Origin: Owenia fusiformis
Taxonomy: Eukaryota > Annelida > Polychaeta > Sabellida > Oweniidae
Direction of reading: 5' to 3'
DNA: 64,000 nucleotides
Assembly (NCBI GenBank): GCA_903813345.2
Contig: CAIIXF020000003.1
Location: 180,730-244,729 of the forward strand
Numbering within the stretch: the first letter of the stretch is position 1; the number at the start of each line of letters is the position of its first letter. The notes beneath the pieces are model-generated. The model worked only from the letters and a program-made list of their open reading frames with translations. It did no database searches and was not told the origin of the DNA. This document shows positions 10,968 to 21,440 of the stretch, one piece after another. The position numbers and the translations under genes are program-made.

Positions 10968-11590
10968 CTAAACTTGGCATTTGGCCTTATCACACCCAAC
11001 CCACTCATCGTCACTTCCAGTCACTAGGGAACATATACCGCAGCATTCCTCTTTATTGTTTATCAGAGAAACAGGTTGAATAGGAAGCACCCCATCGTCT
11101 TCAGAATCATCGTCAGAATTGTCGTCAGACTCAGACTCTGATTGATCCACATTTATGATCTCTCTGCCAATATATTTTTTCTTCTTTGATGACGTGATCA
11201 CACAAGCTTTGCCATAGACCTCTAGAATATTTTGCCTGGATTCTTCAAGTAGCTGTCGCACACTATTCATGTATCGCTTTTGATGAGCCCAAATCAGTTC
11301 AATTGAGTTAAAATTACAGTGATACGGAGGGAAACGGATAGGACACATTTTGAAAGTTCTGTAAATTTCACCAGTTGCTCTTAAGTGATCATATGGCCTT
11401 AAGTGGACTTTACTGGACTTCCTTGGCATGTCATCAGAGTAGCAGAAAGGGCACTTCTTTGATTTGCATGTTTTGCTTGTAAAAGTAATTTCCATACATC
11501 TATTCTTCTCTTCCATGTTGCCAAGATTTTGTAGGCTGTGCCATCTCGTAGGGTCACTTTTTCGGTTCTAATTAGAGTTGGTGCTTCCAA
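10968..11590 (-). pseudogene. IS630/Tc1-mariner-like (DDE_3) transposase C-terminal part with PHD-like cysteines
   Basis: On the minus strand the main frame (11516-10968) includes FPPYHCNFNSIELIWAHQKR. This is the P-P-Y-x-x-x-x-N-x-I-E-x-x-W segment of the DDE_3 domain, whose glutamate is the last catalytic acid. An acidic D/E/S-rich linker follows, then ECCGICSLVTGSDDEWVGCD plus KAKC. That C-x2-C ... W-x-x-C-x4-C pattern looks like the beginning of a PHD-type finger. Upstream, 11590-11399 is open in another frame, so at least one frameshift separates it. The first two catalytic aspartates are not visible. The fusion of a transposase end with a PHD-like motif is notable. Confidence 0.6.
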
Positions 11591-11767
11591 CTGAGAATAT
11601 ATTTTCTTGCAAATGGCATTTTCAAGATCCCAATGCAGTTCCTGAAACCTGTTCCAGTTAACTTTTGGTTCCAGGTAACTTTTGGTTCCAGGTAACTTTG
11701 GGTTTTAAGCCATATTGCTTCATCTTTTGAAAAGCTTAGAAAAAAATTGAAACAGACCTATGCACTG

Positions 11768-11944
11768 TCATGCTTCCATGCTTCTTAAGTAACTTGGAAG
11801 CAACCCCACAGCTTTGCCCCTGTTCTTCAGTTGTTTTATGATATTGTTCAATGTAAATGTTTTGCCTGTGCCTGCTTGGCAACATACAACTGTATTGTGG
11901 CCTTTTACAGCCAAATCAATGGCCATTTCCTGAGTATCATCCAT
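11768..11944 (-). pseudogene. PIF1-like helicase Walker A fragment
   Basis: A 58-codon minus-strand frame from ATG 11944 to a stop at 11768 reads through AVKGHNTVVCCQAGTGKTFT. The G-T-G-K-T core with a preceding hydrophobic strand is a Walker A P-loop, and the K-G-H-N-T-V-V lead resembles PIF1-type helicases. No Walker B, Q motif or later helicase motifs were found, so this is a remnant. The Gly before the loop is replaced (CQAGTGKT instead of GQAGTGKT or GPAGTGKS), consistent with decay or divergence. It lies upstream of the DDE_3 remnant on the same strand. Confidence 0.5.
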
Positions 11945-12129
11945 ATTTGCAGAATGACAACACTTAGCAGACGATTATTTGTAACTTCCGCTATTTCAAT
12001 TTCATAATCATTAATAGATGTCAGGCAAAAAAGAGTTGACCAATGAAAATGAAGATAGTTATTCACAAGGGATAGTCGGCCATTTTCCAAAACTTTTACT
12101 TTCAAAATATTATTTTCATGCACCTTTCT

Positions 12130-13110
12130 GAGTATAGCAGTCGTTATAGGCTGTCCTTCGTTAAAAATAATATACGGGAATAAAACTAAGGAATCTTTAC
12201 TTTATGTATACTCACTAGATGTTCCAAGGCATGTAACTTGGGTGATAGCATCCGTTTATCACCTGATGATATCACCCGTTGCATGTACTCATGCCCCTTC
12301 TTTCTGATATCTGATGGAGATGATCCAATTTTTTTGCACATCACCATTTTTGACTACAAAAACAAGTTAAATAATGTTGCCAAAAATGGTATGCTATCAT
12401 TTTCAAATACATTTTTGTTATTCTTAATAAATGTCTTTTCTGACAGTTAAGACCATCTCTTATCTAAAAGATATTCTGAGTTATTTTACTTATTTTATCA
12501 CTACTAATATTCCTTTATTTGCCTCTTGTAATTTTTGATAATTTTGAATGTATAGTGTGGAATAAAAAATAAAAATTGATATTTCCCAATCAAGTTGAAC
12601 TTACTTCTGCTAACTGACGCTGAGATGTTCGGTTCTTCACATGTACTTGCTATTATATTGGTATCTTTTATATTGGATTTTTTAAGTTTTGCAAATAATC
12701 AGGATAACCAGGGTGATTGTGTAAATGTTCCGGATCTTCCGGAGCTTTTACTATTACCTTATTATGTATGACTGTCCCATATTTCTCTGTTACTGCCTAC
12801 AGTAACGAGGGCAATAGTCTTCAAATGACTCTGGTTTGTGTATTTCCTTATTTGAAGTGATCTGTTTTAAATGATTCGATGTGCAATGATGACAATCCCA
12901 TTCATTTATCATGGAGATAGACAGTAAGGTTCTGTTTTTTTTTATTTTTTTAGTTCTTCCCAACATGTTGGGGCCCATCTTTTTGTTAATACATAAATGG
13001 TGGGCCTAGGTTACTTTGTATAGTGGATTTGAATCGGATTTGTGAACATCAGACTTGTAAACATCAGACCTGTCACGGTCTGTATTATACATGTCCCCCT
13101 CTAGAAGATT
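12130..13110. other. No recognised gene
   Basis: Short open frames (12238-12450 plus, 12790-12978 minus) without family motifs. The sequence between them is AT-rich. Confidence 0.5.
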
Positions 13111-13115
13111 TTCTG

Positions 13116-13345
13116 CTAGATGTTCAGCTGAATCCACTTTGGTGGCTCTAAATCCCCATCCTCCAAGTCACTGTTGAATAACATGTGGTCTTCATTGCCA
13201 CAATTTTTGAACAACTTCCTCACGGTGTCCGATACTACCCAACGTAAATCGTTCCAGACTTGTTTTTCATAACCATTTGGACTTGATTTATGGAAAAAAG
13301 TAGAGGTAGGTTTGTAAATTTGGTTATGAAATTGCTTTCACCCTG
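13116..13345 (-). CDS. Possible exon of unknown protein
   Basis: A stop-to-stop minus-strand frame of roughly 75 codons has no ATG near its start, so it may be an internal or final exon. It contains KQVWNDLRWVVSDTVRKLFK followed by an acidic tail, and ends in TAG at 13116. The composition (amphipathic, charged, low in low-complexity residues) is more protein-like than the surrounding random frames. I do not recognise the family. Confidence 0.3.
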
Positions 13346-13584
13346 TTAAGATATGGCATTCAACTAGACATCAAAAATATAATAATTAATTTTGAAAAGC
13401 CTATAATTAAATTCCTACATGTACCTTGGAGACTGATATCATCATGATTCTTTCCAACATTTTGTTTCACTTTATTATTATCCACCAGTAAGCAAAGTTT
13501 TGCCACCTCAATTCGCTCTATTGATGAAGACATTGATTTGTATCGAAGCTTATGTACATCTTCGCAATGGCCCAAGTGTTTGAA

Positions 13585-13880
13585 ATATATATATTTAAAA
13601 GAAATGTAAATAATGACTTCTGTTATTTGGAAATGAGATGACTTGATTCTTCAATATTTGCAGTCATTATTTTCATTGAATTTGTGGGATAACTTCTTTT
13701 GCTACCTTCAGTGCAGTTATTTTGTCAAGTTGCCATTTTGCTCAAAAGTAGTGTGAAGGAAATTGAGATATCACATGTAGATGTATGAGTGTCTCACTCA
13801 CACGTGTCTGTTTCTTTAATTTTAAGTTCAAACTCTGCGCCTCCTGACCAATTCTTCAAAGACTTCATAGAATTCCGTAA
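13585..13880 (-). repeat. Dispersed repeat related to 1-200 and 47450-47630
   Basis: The first part (13585-13745) matches 47455-47620 in the same orientation, including AAAAGAAATGTAAATAATGA and AAGTTGCCATTTTGCTCAA. The second part (13745-13880) matches the reverse complement of 1-200. At 47.6 kb the same repeat runs directly into a RecQ-like helicase remnant. Confidence 0.65.
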
Positions 13881-15134
13881 CTTTTAATCAATTCTAAATT
13901 ATTTAAGCTTTAGATAGCCTGGGAGACCCATCTTACCCAAACTGTCTCCTTTGTGTTCGCTGGTTTTATCAACTGAACGGCTGGTAACGGTTCATCTCTC
14001 AACACCTGCCTCATACGGCGACTGTTCACCGTGATATAACAATCGCCCTCAGAACACTCTATGGCCCATTGTGCCATCGTGTTGACATTTTTTCTGATAG
14101 GCCTACGCAAAAAATCAAGAATGTCTTCTTCTGATGATGATTATGACGTCGCTTGTTGGCAGTCCAGTGACGCGCATCCAGACAACAAAAAGGTGATGCA
14201 TTATGGGATAGTGAAGCTCCACATTCTTGCGTCGTCAAAGGTGAGGGTTTGCTTGAAATTGCATTATTTTATGATAATGGGGCTATGTATACCAAAAACG
14301 CAATGGGCTTTTCTTCAAACATAAGGTTGCATATCATTGTATGATTGTCAAAATACCAAAACGCTTGTTTAATGACACAAATTTAATTTCATGTAATTTC
14401 ATGAACTTTTTTATTTAATTTATTGGAAAAGGCCCTGCCCTAGAAACTGAAACTCTACACATGAATCATAGCAATCCCTCAGTACTGTGGCTTTAACCCT
14501 AGGTCAAAGTTTTGAATATGCTCTAACAAACTTTGACCAGCATTTAAAATCCCTCTGAGGTATCATTTATTTTTATGCTTAAGGATATACCAGTGTAACC
14601 CTTACGACAATGGTGATATATTTTTAAATTACAGAAACAGAAAATTAACACCTCTATGAAAAACTCGTTTGTTAACTTCACATTTGACAAGTGTTCTGTA
14701 TTAAATATCAAGGACGCAGAATGACGATATATGACGCTTTACGACATAGTAATCCATAGCAACTAAGAGATTCTCATTTTTGATGTTGTTTTATCATGAT
14801 GTCATATAACACTTTTGTTAATGGGTTCTCGGAATATGATACCATTATCTGTGACGTCAGTGACATATTGCCCCATCAACAAATAAACAAACAAATGAAC
14901 TATACGTCATCAATTCTTCCAAATAATTCAGTAATTTTTTGTATATTCTTGTTTCATTCCAGTTTCGTGTCCGTTTCTTTCGTTTATCCCAGCAGTATAT
15001 GTGTATGTGCCCATGTATTACAAACACGACAAATCTAATTTGTAACTTGCTTCTTATTTCGCTGTATGAGTTTTCATTAAGTTATAGTCTATAGCCTATG
15101 TATTGACCAGGGGTATTTAATATCAAAAGGCAAC

Positions 15135-15822
15135 TTAGGTCAGCAGCTGAGCAAATTTAAAAAAATAACCTAAGTTTCTCACTGGATTCATGTAGAGCAA
15201 GGTCTCGGGCTTATTTTGAGCTTGGGTTCTCTGTCCTAGCCCTGGCAACGAATGTGAAAAATGGTCCTATAGGTGGCGCCCCCTACAATTCACCCCCAAA
15301 CTTAAAACTGATTATTATTTTTATAACTGAAACATAAAGACATCTCAAATAGCTTAAATTGATCAATGGTACATTAAAGTATGCATTAAAAATTTTTTCA
15401 ATGTGTGAAAATCATAATTTATGGAGAAATAGTTGATTAACCCCTTAAAACGCCCCCTATTTTAAAGGGGATACTTAAGTTAACTTCCGTAACTTTTGTG
15501 TTATTCAGGATTTGGGCTTAAAAATATTCCTGAATATGTACAATTATAGTGTTGAGAGACTGCAGTAACCCTATGTTCATAGCTTTATAACTTTTTGAGA
15601 AAAAAATAAAACGTATTTCCATATAATTTGGATTTGTATTATTTTCAGATAAACCATTATCTATACTTTTTAACTTACTTTCCACACCTTATACCCATGC
15701 ATAGTATTAATACTTTTCTCTCATTTTAGACCAATATAGATGACTGTAGTTCACTTAAAATAAATAATAATAAAAAATTTAAGCAGAAATTATTGATTTA
15801 CCTCTTAAAACACACCTTATAT
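15135..15822 (+). repeat. Left arm of ~700-bp inverted repeat (partner 20732-21440)
   Basis: The arm starts TTAGGTCAGCAGCTGAGC and its reverse complement ends the partner at 21440. The arms share long blocks at high identity, including the segment with TAGGTGGCGCCCCCTAC, and differ by small indels. The left arm holds a diverged internal duplication: the unit starting GATTAACCCCTTAAAACGCC (15434) recurs in altered form about 360 bases later (15795-15905). No coding capacity was seen. The two arms would form a foldback structure with a 4.9 kb loop. Confidence 0.88.
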
Positions 15823-17002
15823 AGGGATACATACACCATAGCTTCTATAACTCACTGTAACGTATGTTTCGTTCAAGATTTAGGCTTGCAAATATCCTTG
15901 AATTTGAAGACTTGCCTTTGTTCCTAAATAAATAAATAATTTACCATATGCTGTTGTCTTTGTAAATTATCTCAAATTCAGATTCTGTTGTCATTGACGA
16001 TATCGAAGACGCTATATTGTGGCGATTCACGACCCCATTTGATAGAAGTTTGGATTTCATATAATACATCATCACATGAGCTAATACATGCACAGAATTA
16101 GTGATGATAAAATCCCATGAAAAACGAGGACCAAGTGATTAAAGAGTTGAAGCGACAGTTATGTCCGGCATTTGTGAAAACGGTATCTGACTTTATCAAA
16201 TACTCACCTTGACCCATTGGAATATGGCTTCATTCTTGAAAATGATCTTGATACAAAGGATATTCTGTATATCACCTGATGATCTGATTTTACAATGTAA
16301 TAAACCAGATGCGAATAGGCAGTTACCAGTTTCACCGCTGGGAGGCTAATTCTGGGCCAAACATGGCAGGGTATTAGAAAGTTCCCCTAAACTTGAATAT
16401 TCATCAGCTTTAGTGTTTCAATTTTTATATCACCTTATGTATCTGATAGTTATATACAGTACAAATTAAAAAATATGCCCAGTAAAAGAAAATATTATCT
16501 GTCCAATACAAGCAAAGATATTTCACTTCTTGTGGTTTTATTAACATGGGGTCTATGGAGAATCTCTTTGACCTAGAAATTGCATTTTCAAAGAAAATTA
16601 AATTTTCAAAGTTGCAAAAACACATTCCTAGATGTAATTTTACATGTAGATTTCAAATATGATATCACTTTGACTGAATTTTTAATTCTTAATGGCGCAA
16701 ATCAAGATTATTTCTACTTCCATCTAATTTATTATAGTAAGTGTGGTACAAAACAGATTATGTGAACTGAACAAAATTAATTGTTGCATGTTTTGTAAGT
16801 GCAAGGGAAGTGGTAACTGTAATTACCGTCTAATCAAGCTTTTAGAAAGTGTTGTAAGTAATGCATGAACTTATTAATCTGATGTCACTGTGATACTGTA
16901 TGTATGTTTTTTCGAAGAATCATCATAACACAACCAGCAGAAAGTATTTTTCTTCGTATGTTGTATCTTTGTTTCTATTGGTCAGGAAGATGAGAAATAA
17001 TT

Positions 17003-17994
17003 ATCCCATCGAACGAAGTTCGGAGGGATATAGGGAACGCCTCCGTCCGTCCGTCCGTACGTACGTCCGTCCGTACGTCCGTCCGTACGTACGTACGTCC
17101 GTCCGTACGTACGTCCGTCCGTCCGTCTGTCCGTCCGTCCGGGCAATAACTCAAATACCGTTGGCCCGATTTTATTCATATTTTGTACACATATACTCTA
17201 TGGGGGTAGAAGTTCTGCTCGAAAGCCGATTTTCAAAATGGCCGCTCATTTAAAAATGGCGGCCATTTTAGTGCCGATTTAACAGTAATTTAGGTGCAAT
17301 ATGTAAAACTGTAATAGCAATATGTTTTAAATGTAAAAAAAATTATATAGGACATTAATAAAGCTAGAAATGTAGATATTAAAAAAGCACATGGCAGTCA
17401 TCTTGAAAAATGGCGGCCTTTACTCGTTATTTTACGATTTTTGCTGTAACTCGAAAAGTAGTGGAGCGATTTTATTCATATTTGGTATGTGAATACTATA
17501 AGCATGGCACACGGTCTAATGACACTCTTGGTAGAAGGCGGCCATTTTGAAAAATGGCGGACATTTTGAAAAATGGCTGCCATTTTAACTTATTTTACTA
17601 AAACTCAAAAAGTAGTGGAGCGATTTTGTTCATATTTGGTACGTGAATAGGTATAAGCATGGCACACTGTCTAATGACACTTTTGGTAGAAGGCGGCCAT
17701 TTTTCAAAATGGCCGCCATTTTAACCTATTTTACTATAACTCGAAAAGTAGTGGAGCGATTTTGTTCATATTTGGTATGTTAATACTATAAGCATGGCAC
17801 ACTGTCTAATGAGACTTTTGGTAGAAGGCGGCCATTTTTTTCAAAATGGCCACCATTTTAACATATTTTACTATAACTCAAAAAGTAGTTGAGCGATTTT
17901 GTTCATATTTGGTATGTGAATATTATAAGCATGGCACACTGTCTAATGACACTTTTGGTAGAAGGTGCCCCTTTTGAAAAATGTTCGATGGGAT
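17003..17994. repeat. Satellite-like block with ACGT/CCGT microsatellite, bounded by 11-bp inverted motifs
   Basis: ATCCCATCGAA (17003-17013) has its reverse complement TTCGATGGGAT at 17984-17994. Between them lie a (CCGT/ACGT)n microsatellite at 17040-17140 and four copies of a unit with AAAAGTAGTGGAGCGATTTT (near 17454, 17607, 17744 and 17881; spacing about 153, 137 and 137 bp), plus a diverged first copy near 17145. Each unit carries paired GGCGGCCATTTT/AAAATGGC motifs that can form hairpins. From memory, similar sequence is dispersed in several marine invertebrate genomes. Open frames at 16900-17253 and 16982-17179 come from the microsatellite (RTYVRP-type repeats) and are not genes. Confidence 0.8.
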
Positions 17995-18028
17995 TTGCTA
18001 CGCTTTGGCGTTGCCGTTGTTCTGGTTA

Positions 18029-19592
18029 TATATTTGTTTAAAGTGTACATGCATTAATATTTCTCCATAAACAAAGAAAGGTATTTATTGGTTGTGTTGC
18101 AGGAATTGTGCCAGCACAACCCAGTCAATAAGGTCAGCACAATACAAAAATATTATTACACATACCATATCCCTAGTTGGTTTTTCAATAGTCTTAACTG
18201 AACCCCTAGTAAGCTAAAGACTGAAAGAGGTGCTGTAATATCCTTTTTTGGTTCTTTGGTTATTTTAAAGCCTTAGTGCTATCATAATATGCACTGGTTG
18301 TGCCATAATACCCCATATTTGTTTCATTATATCCCTTATCAATTACTTAGTATACCCAGAGAGCTTTAATTAGTTTCCAAATACCCATTAGTGCTTCCTA
18401 ATATGCCTTGTAGTGCTCTTTAGGGGCTAACAGAACACCATGATGACCTACTTGGAACCATCATGAGCTTTCAAGAGAAAGCCCATCGAACCAATCAGGG
18501 TATCTAGGAAACCATGTAGGAATACTGCAGCACCACAAGGCATATTAGGGTCTCCAAGAGCTATGAATTTAAACACTTCCTGGGTATACTAGGGAATCGC
18601 TAGAGGCTACATGGAACCAATGTGGGTGACAAAAGCACAAGGGCATCTTTGGGAATCACTAATGGATATTAAAGTACCAATTGTGGCTATCAAAGCACCA
18701 GCAAGGCATATTAGGGAGTACTAGGGCAGATTTAGCAACCAATAGGGATTATTAAAGCATCACTAAGCAAACTGAGGAATCACTTAATGTTATTAAGGAA
18801 CCAATTTTGGGTATCAGAGTTCAATCAGAGCCAATCAGGGCATACTAGGTTATCACTTTAAAAGGAACCAATTTGGGATATTAAACCACAACCAGCCATA
18901 GTCGGTTATTGCTAAGGTTATTTCATGAACCTAATAGGAGTTAAGCACAACCAAGCATCAAAAAGGTCTTTTAGGAAACATATGTTTAAAGCACAACCAG
19001 ACGACCAAGGAACCAATATGGTGTATTAAACCACAACCAGGGCATACTACATGTTGGTAATTGCTAAGGCTATTTTATGAACCAATGGGGGAAATCAAAG
19101 CACAACCAAGCATACAGAAGAATCACAAAGGTCTATTAGGAACCATATGTTTAAAGCACAACCAGGATATACATAGGTTATTGCCTAGACTATTGATGAA
19201 CCAACAAGGGTTATTAAAGCACAACCAGGGCATGCGATCTTATCACTAAGGCCATTATTAAAGCTATTAAAGAACCAAACAGGATTACTAAAACAACACC
19301 AAGCATTCTAAGTAGTCCCCAAGGGCTACTAAGGAATCAATGGGGGTTATTAAAGCACAACCAGGGCATACTGGTTATCAGTAAAGATATTAAGGAATAA
19401 AAGGGGGCTATTAAAGCACCTCCATAATCACCAAAGGCTATAGAAGAGCTAATTGGATATCTATTTATCATTTTTGTATTGTGCTGACACAATTTACTGG
19501 GTTTTGTTGGCACAATCACTACAACACAACCAGTAAATATCTTTCTTTGTATGGAAAAATATTTATATCTGTACACTTTAACTAATATGTGC
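18029..19592. mobile_element. MITE-like element with ~120-bp terminal inverted repeats around degenerate tandem repeats
   Basis: The left end (18029-18151) holds TTTAAAGTGTACA, then GGTTGTGTTGCAG and CAGCACAATACAAAAAT. The right end (19470-19592) is its reverse complement at roughly 80 percent by eye. Inside, 18420-19440 is a degenerate tandem array built on AGGAACCAAT, GGGTATTAAAGCACAACCAG and GGCATACTAGG-type blocks with a period of about 75 bp. No transposase. Further copies of the end sequence lie at 20270-20345 and, more weakly, at 16925-16965. The superfamily cannot be assigned because no clear target duplication was found. Confidence 0.75.
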
Positions 19593-19610
19593 ATACGGTG
19601 TTTCATATGT

Positions 19611-20185
19611 ATACATCCCCAATAAACTCATACATGTCATATTGCCACACCATCATGTTATATATATTTTGCTCCTTATGGAAAGTTACATAAGATTGCA
19701 AAGTTTCAGAATCCAGCGGTATCCCTGAAAAAAGAAATGCCGTATCAAAGTATGTGTGTACGGGTCATTTCGAGGGGAATTTCTGGTCAGTTTGAAGGCA
19801 CTTTTAAGGGGAAATTGAGTTTCTGTATTGCAAATTTCAAACAGTTGTCATCATAGCAGAGTTCAGTGCACATGAGTGTGACAGTTATGCGCAAAGATGT
19901 ATAGATAGGATTCTTGCAGTGGCTTATGGAGAGGCCAGGGACCCTGGTGCAACCTCTTATAATTAAAAATGGATATGAGAAAAAGTGCACAGATCACCGG
20001 CCTGGGTCCAAAAATCACCAGGAAATGCCCTCTAAATGACCCCGTACCCGCAATCTTTGATACAATGTATCTTTTTTCAGCGATACACCTCGATTCTGAA
20101 ACTTTGCAATCTTATGTAACTTTCGATATGATACATAAAATGATAGGGTAGCAATGCTAGATGTATGAGTTCATGGGGGGGTGCA
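19611..20185. mobile_element. Inverted-repeat element with ~190-bp arms
   Basis: The left arm (about 19611-19800) and right arm (about 19990-20185) are reverse complements at roughly 75-80 percent identity. The shared core GAAAGTTACATAAGATTGCA continues into AAGTTTCAGAATC. About 190 bases separate the arms. No coding sequence. The element is nested between the 18029-19592 element and the right arm of the 15135-21440 inverted repeat. Confidence 0.75.
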
Positions 20186-20269
20186 AAGATATGAAATACC
20201 CTGTATGTTCATTATTACTTCTCATCTTTCAGATCACTTGATGAAGCAAACAAAGATAAATAAATGTAC

Positions 20270-20345
20270 CTCTTGATTGTGTTGACGTGATTGTGTCAGC
20301 ACAATTCAGTCATTGTAACAGCACAATCCAAAAAACAATATATGT
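20270..20345. repeat. Solo end of the 18029-19592 family
   Basis: GATTGTGTCAGCACAATTCA and AACAGCACAATCC match the terminal repeat of the 18029-19592 element. There is no matching opposite end nearby, so this is a fragment. Confidence 0.55.
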
Positions 20346-20731
20346 TAAGTAGTAATTGTTTTAATTACTTTACATGTTAGTAAGTAACCTGCAAGGAGAG
20401 ATTGAATCTTTAATTATATAAGCCCATACATTGGTTCATCCTCTTGGAATGCATGCTAGAGTATTTAAAACTCAGTTATTGGATTGTGGATCTTGGTGAA
20501 AACATGGACTTAATGGTCGCTAGGAAATATATCAGGTTTGGTGTTGTCTCATGATGTAAAATCGATTATAATTTTGCTTTTATTCAGAAATGTTGGATGG
20601 TTTACACTTGCTATTAATATTAAACTCACCATTATGAATACCAGCATATTAAAACATTCATTGCCAAACATCATAAGCTTTCAATGCATGTGAATTTCAA
20701 AAATATTTCCTTAGTCTCCCACACACACTCT

Positions 20732-21440
20732 TTAAAATAGGGGGCATTTTAAGGGGCAAATCAATTATTTCTGCTTAAATTTTATTTTATTATTTATTAT
20801 TATGAACTATTATACACTCCAGTCATCTATATTGGTCTAAAATGAAAGAAAACTATCAATGCTATGCATGGGTATAAGGTGTGGAAAGTAAGTTAAAAAG
20901 TATAGATGATGGTTTATCTGAAAACAATACAAATCCAAATTATATGGAAATACGTTTTATTTTTTTTCTCAAAAAGTTATAAAGCTATGAACATAGGGTT
21001 ACTGCAGTCTCTCAACACTATAATTGTACATATTCAGGAATATTTTTAAGCCCAAATCCTGAATAAAACAAAAGTTACGGAAGTTAACTTAAGTATCCCC
21101 TTAAAAATAGGGGGCGTTTTAAGGGGTTAATCAACTATTTCTCCATAAATTATGATTTTCACACATTGAAAAATTTTTTAATGCATACTTTAATGTACCA
21201 TTGATCAATTTAAGCTATTTGAGATGTCTTTATGTTTCAGTTATGAAAATAATAATTAGTTTTAAGTTTGGGGGTGAATTGTAGGGGGCGCCACCTATAG
21301 GACCATTTTTCACATTCGTTGCCGGGGCTAGGACAGAGAACCCAAGCTCAAAATAAGCCCAAGACCTTGCTCTACATGAATCCAGTGAGAAACTTAGGGG
21401 ACAAACTTATTTTTTTAAATTTGCTCAGCTGCTGACCTAA
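20732..21440 (-). repeat. Right arm of ~700-bp inverted repeat (partner 15135-15822)
   Basis: Reverse-complement partner of 15135-15822, ending TTGCTCAGCTGCTGACCTAA. Indels relative to the left arm include extra bases near 21405 (GGGGACAAAC). Shared central blocks include GGGGGCGCCACCTATAGGAC. Confidence 0.88.

Noticed and set aside
16900-17253. 117- and 65-codon frames rich in Arg, Thr, Tyr and Val
   Set aside because: Translation of the ACGT/CCGT microsatellite.
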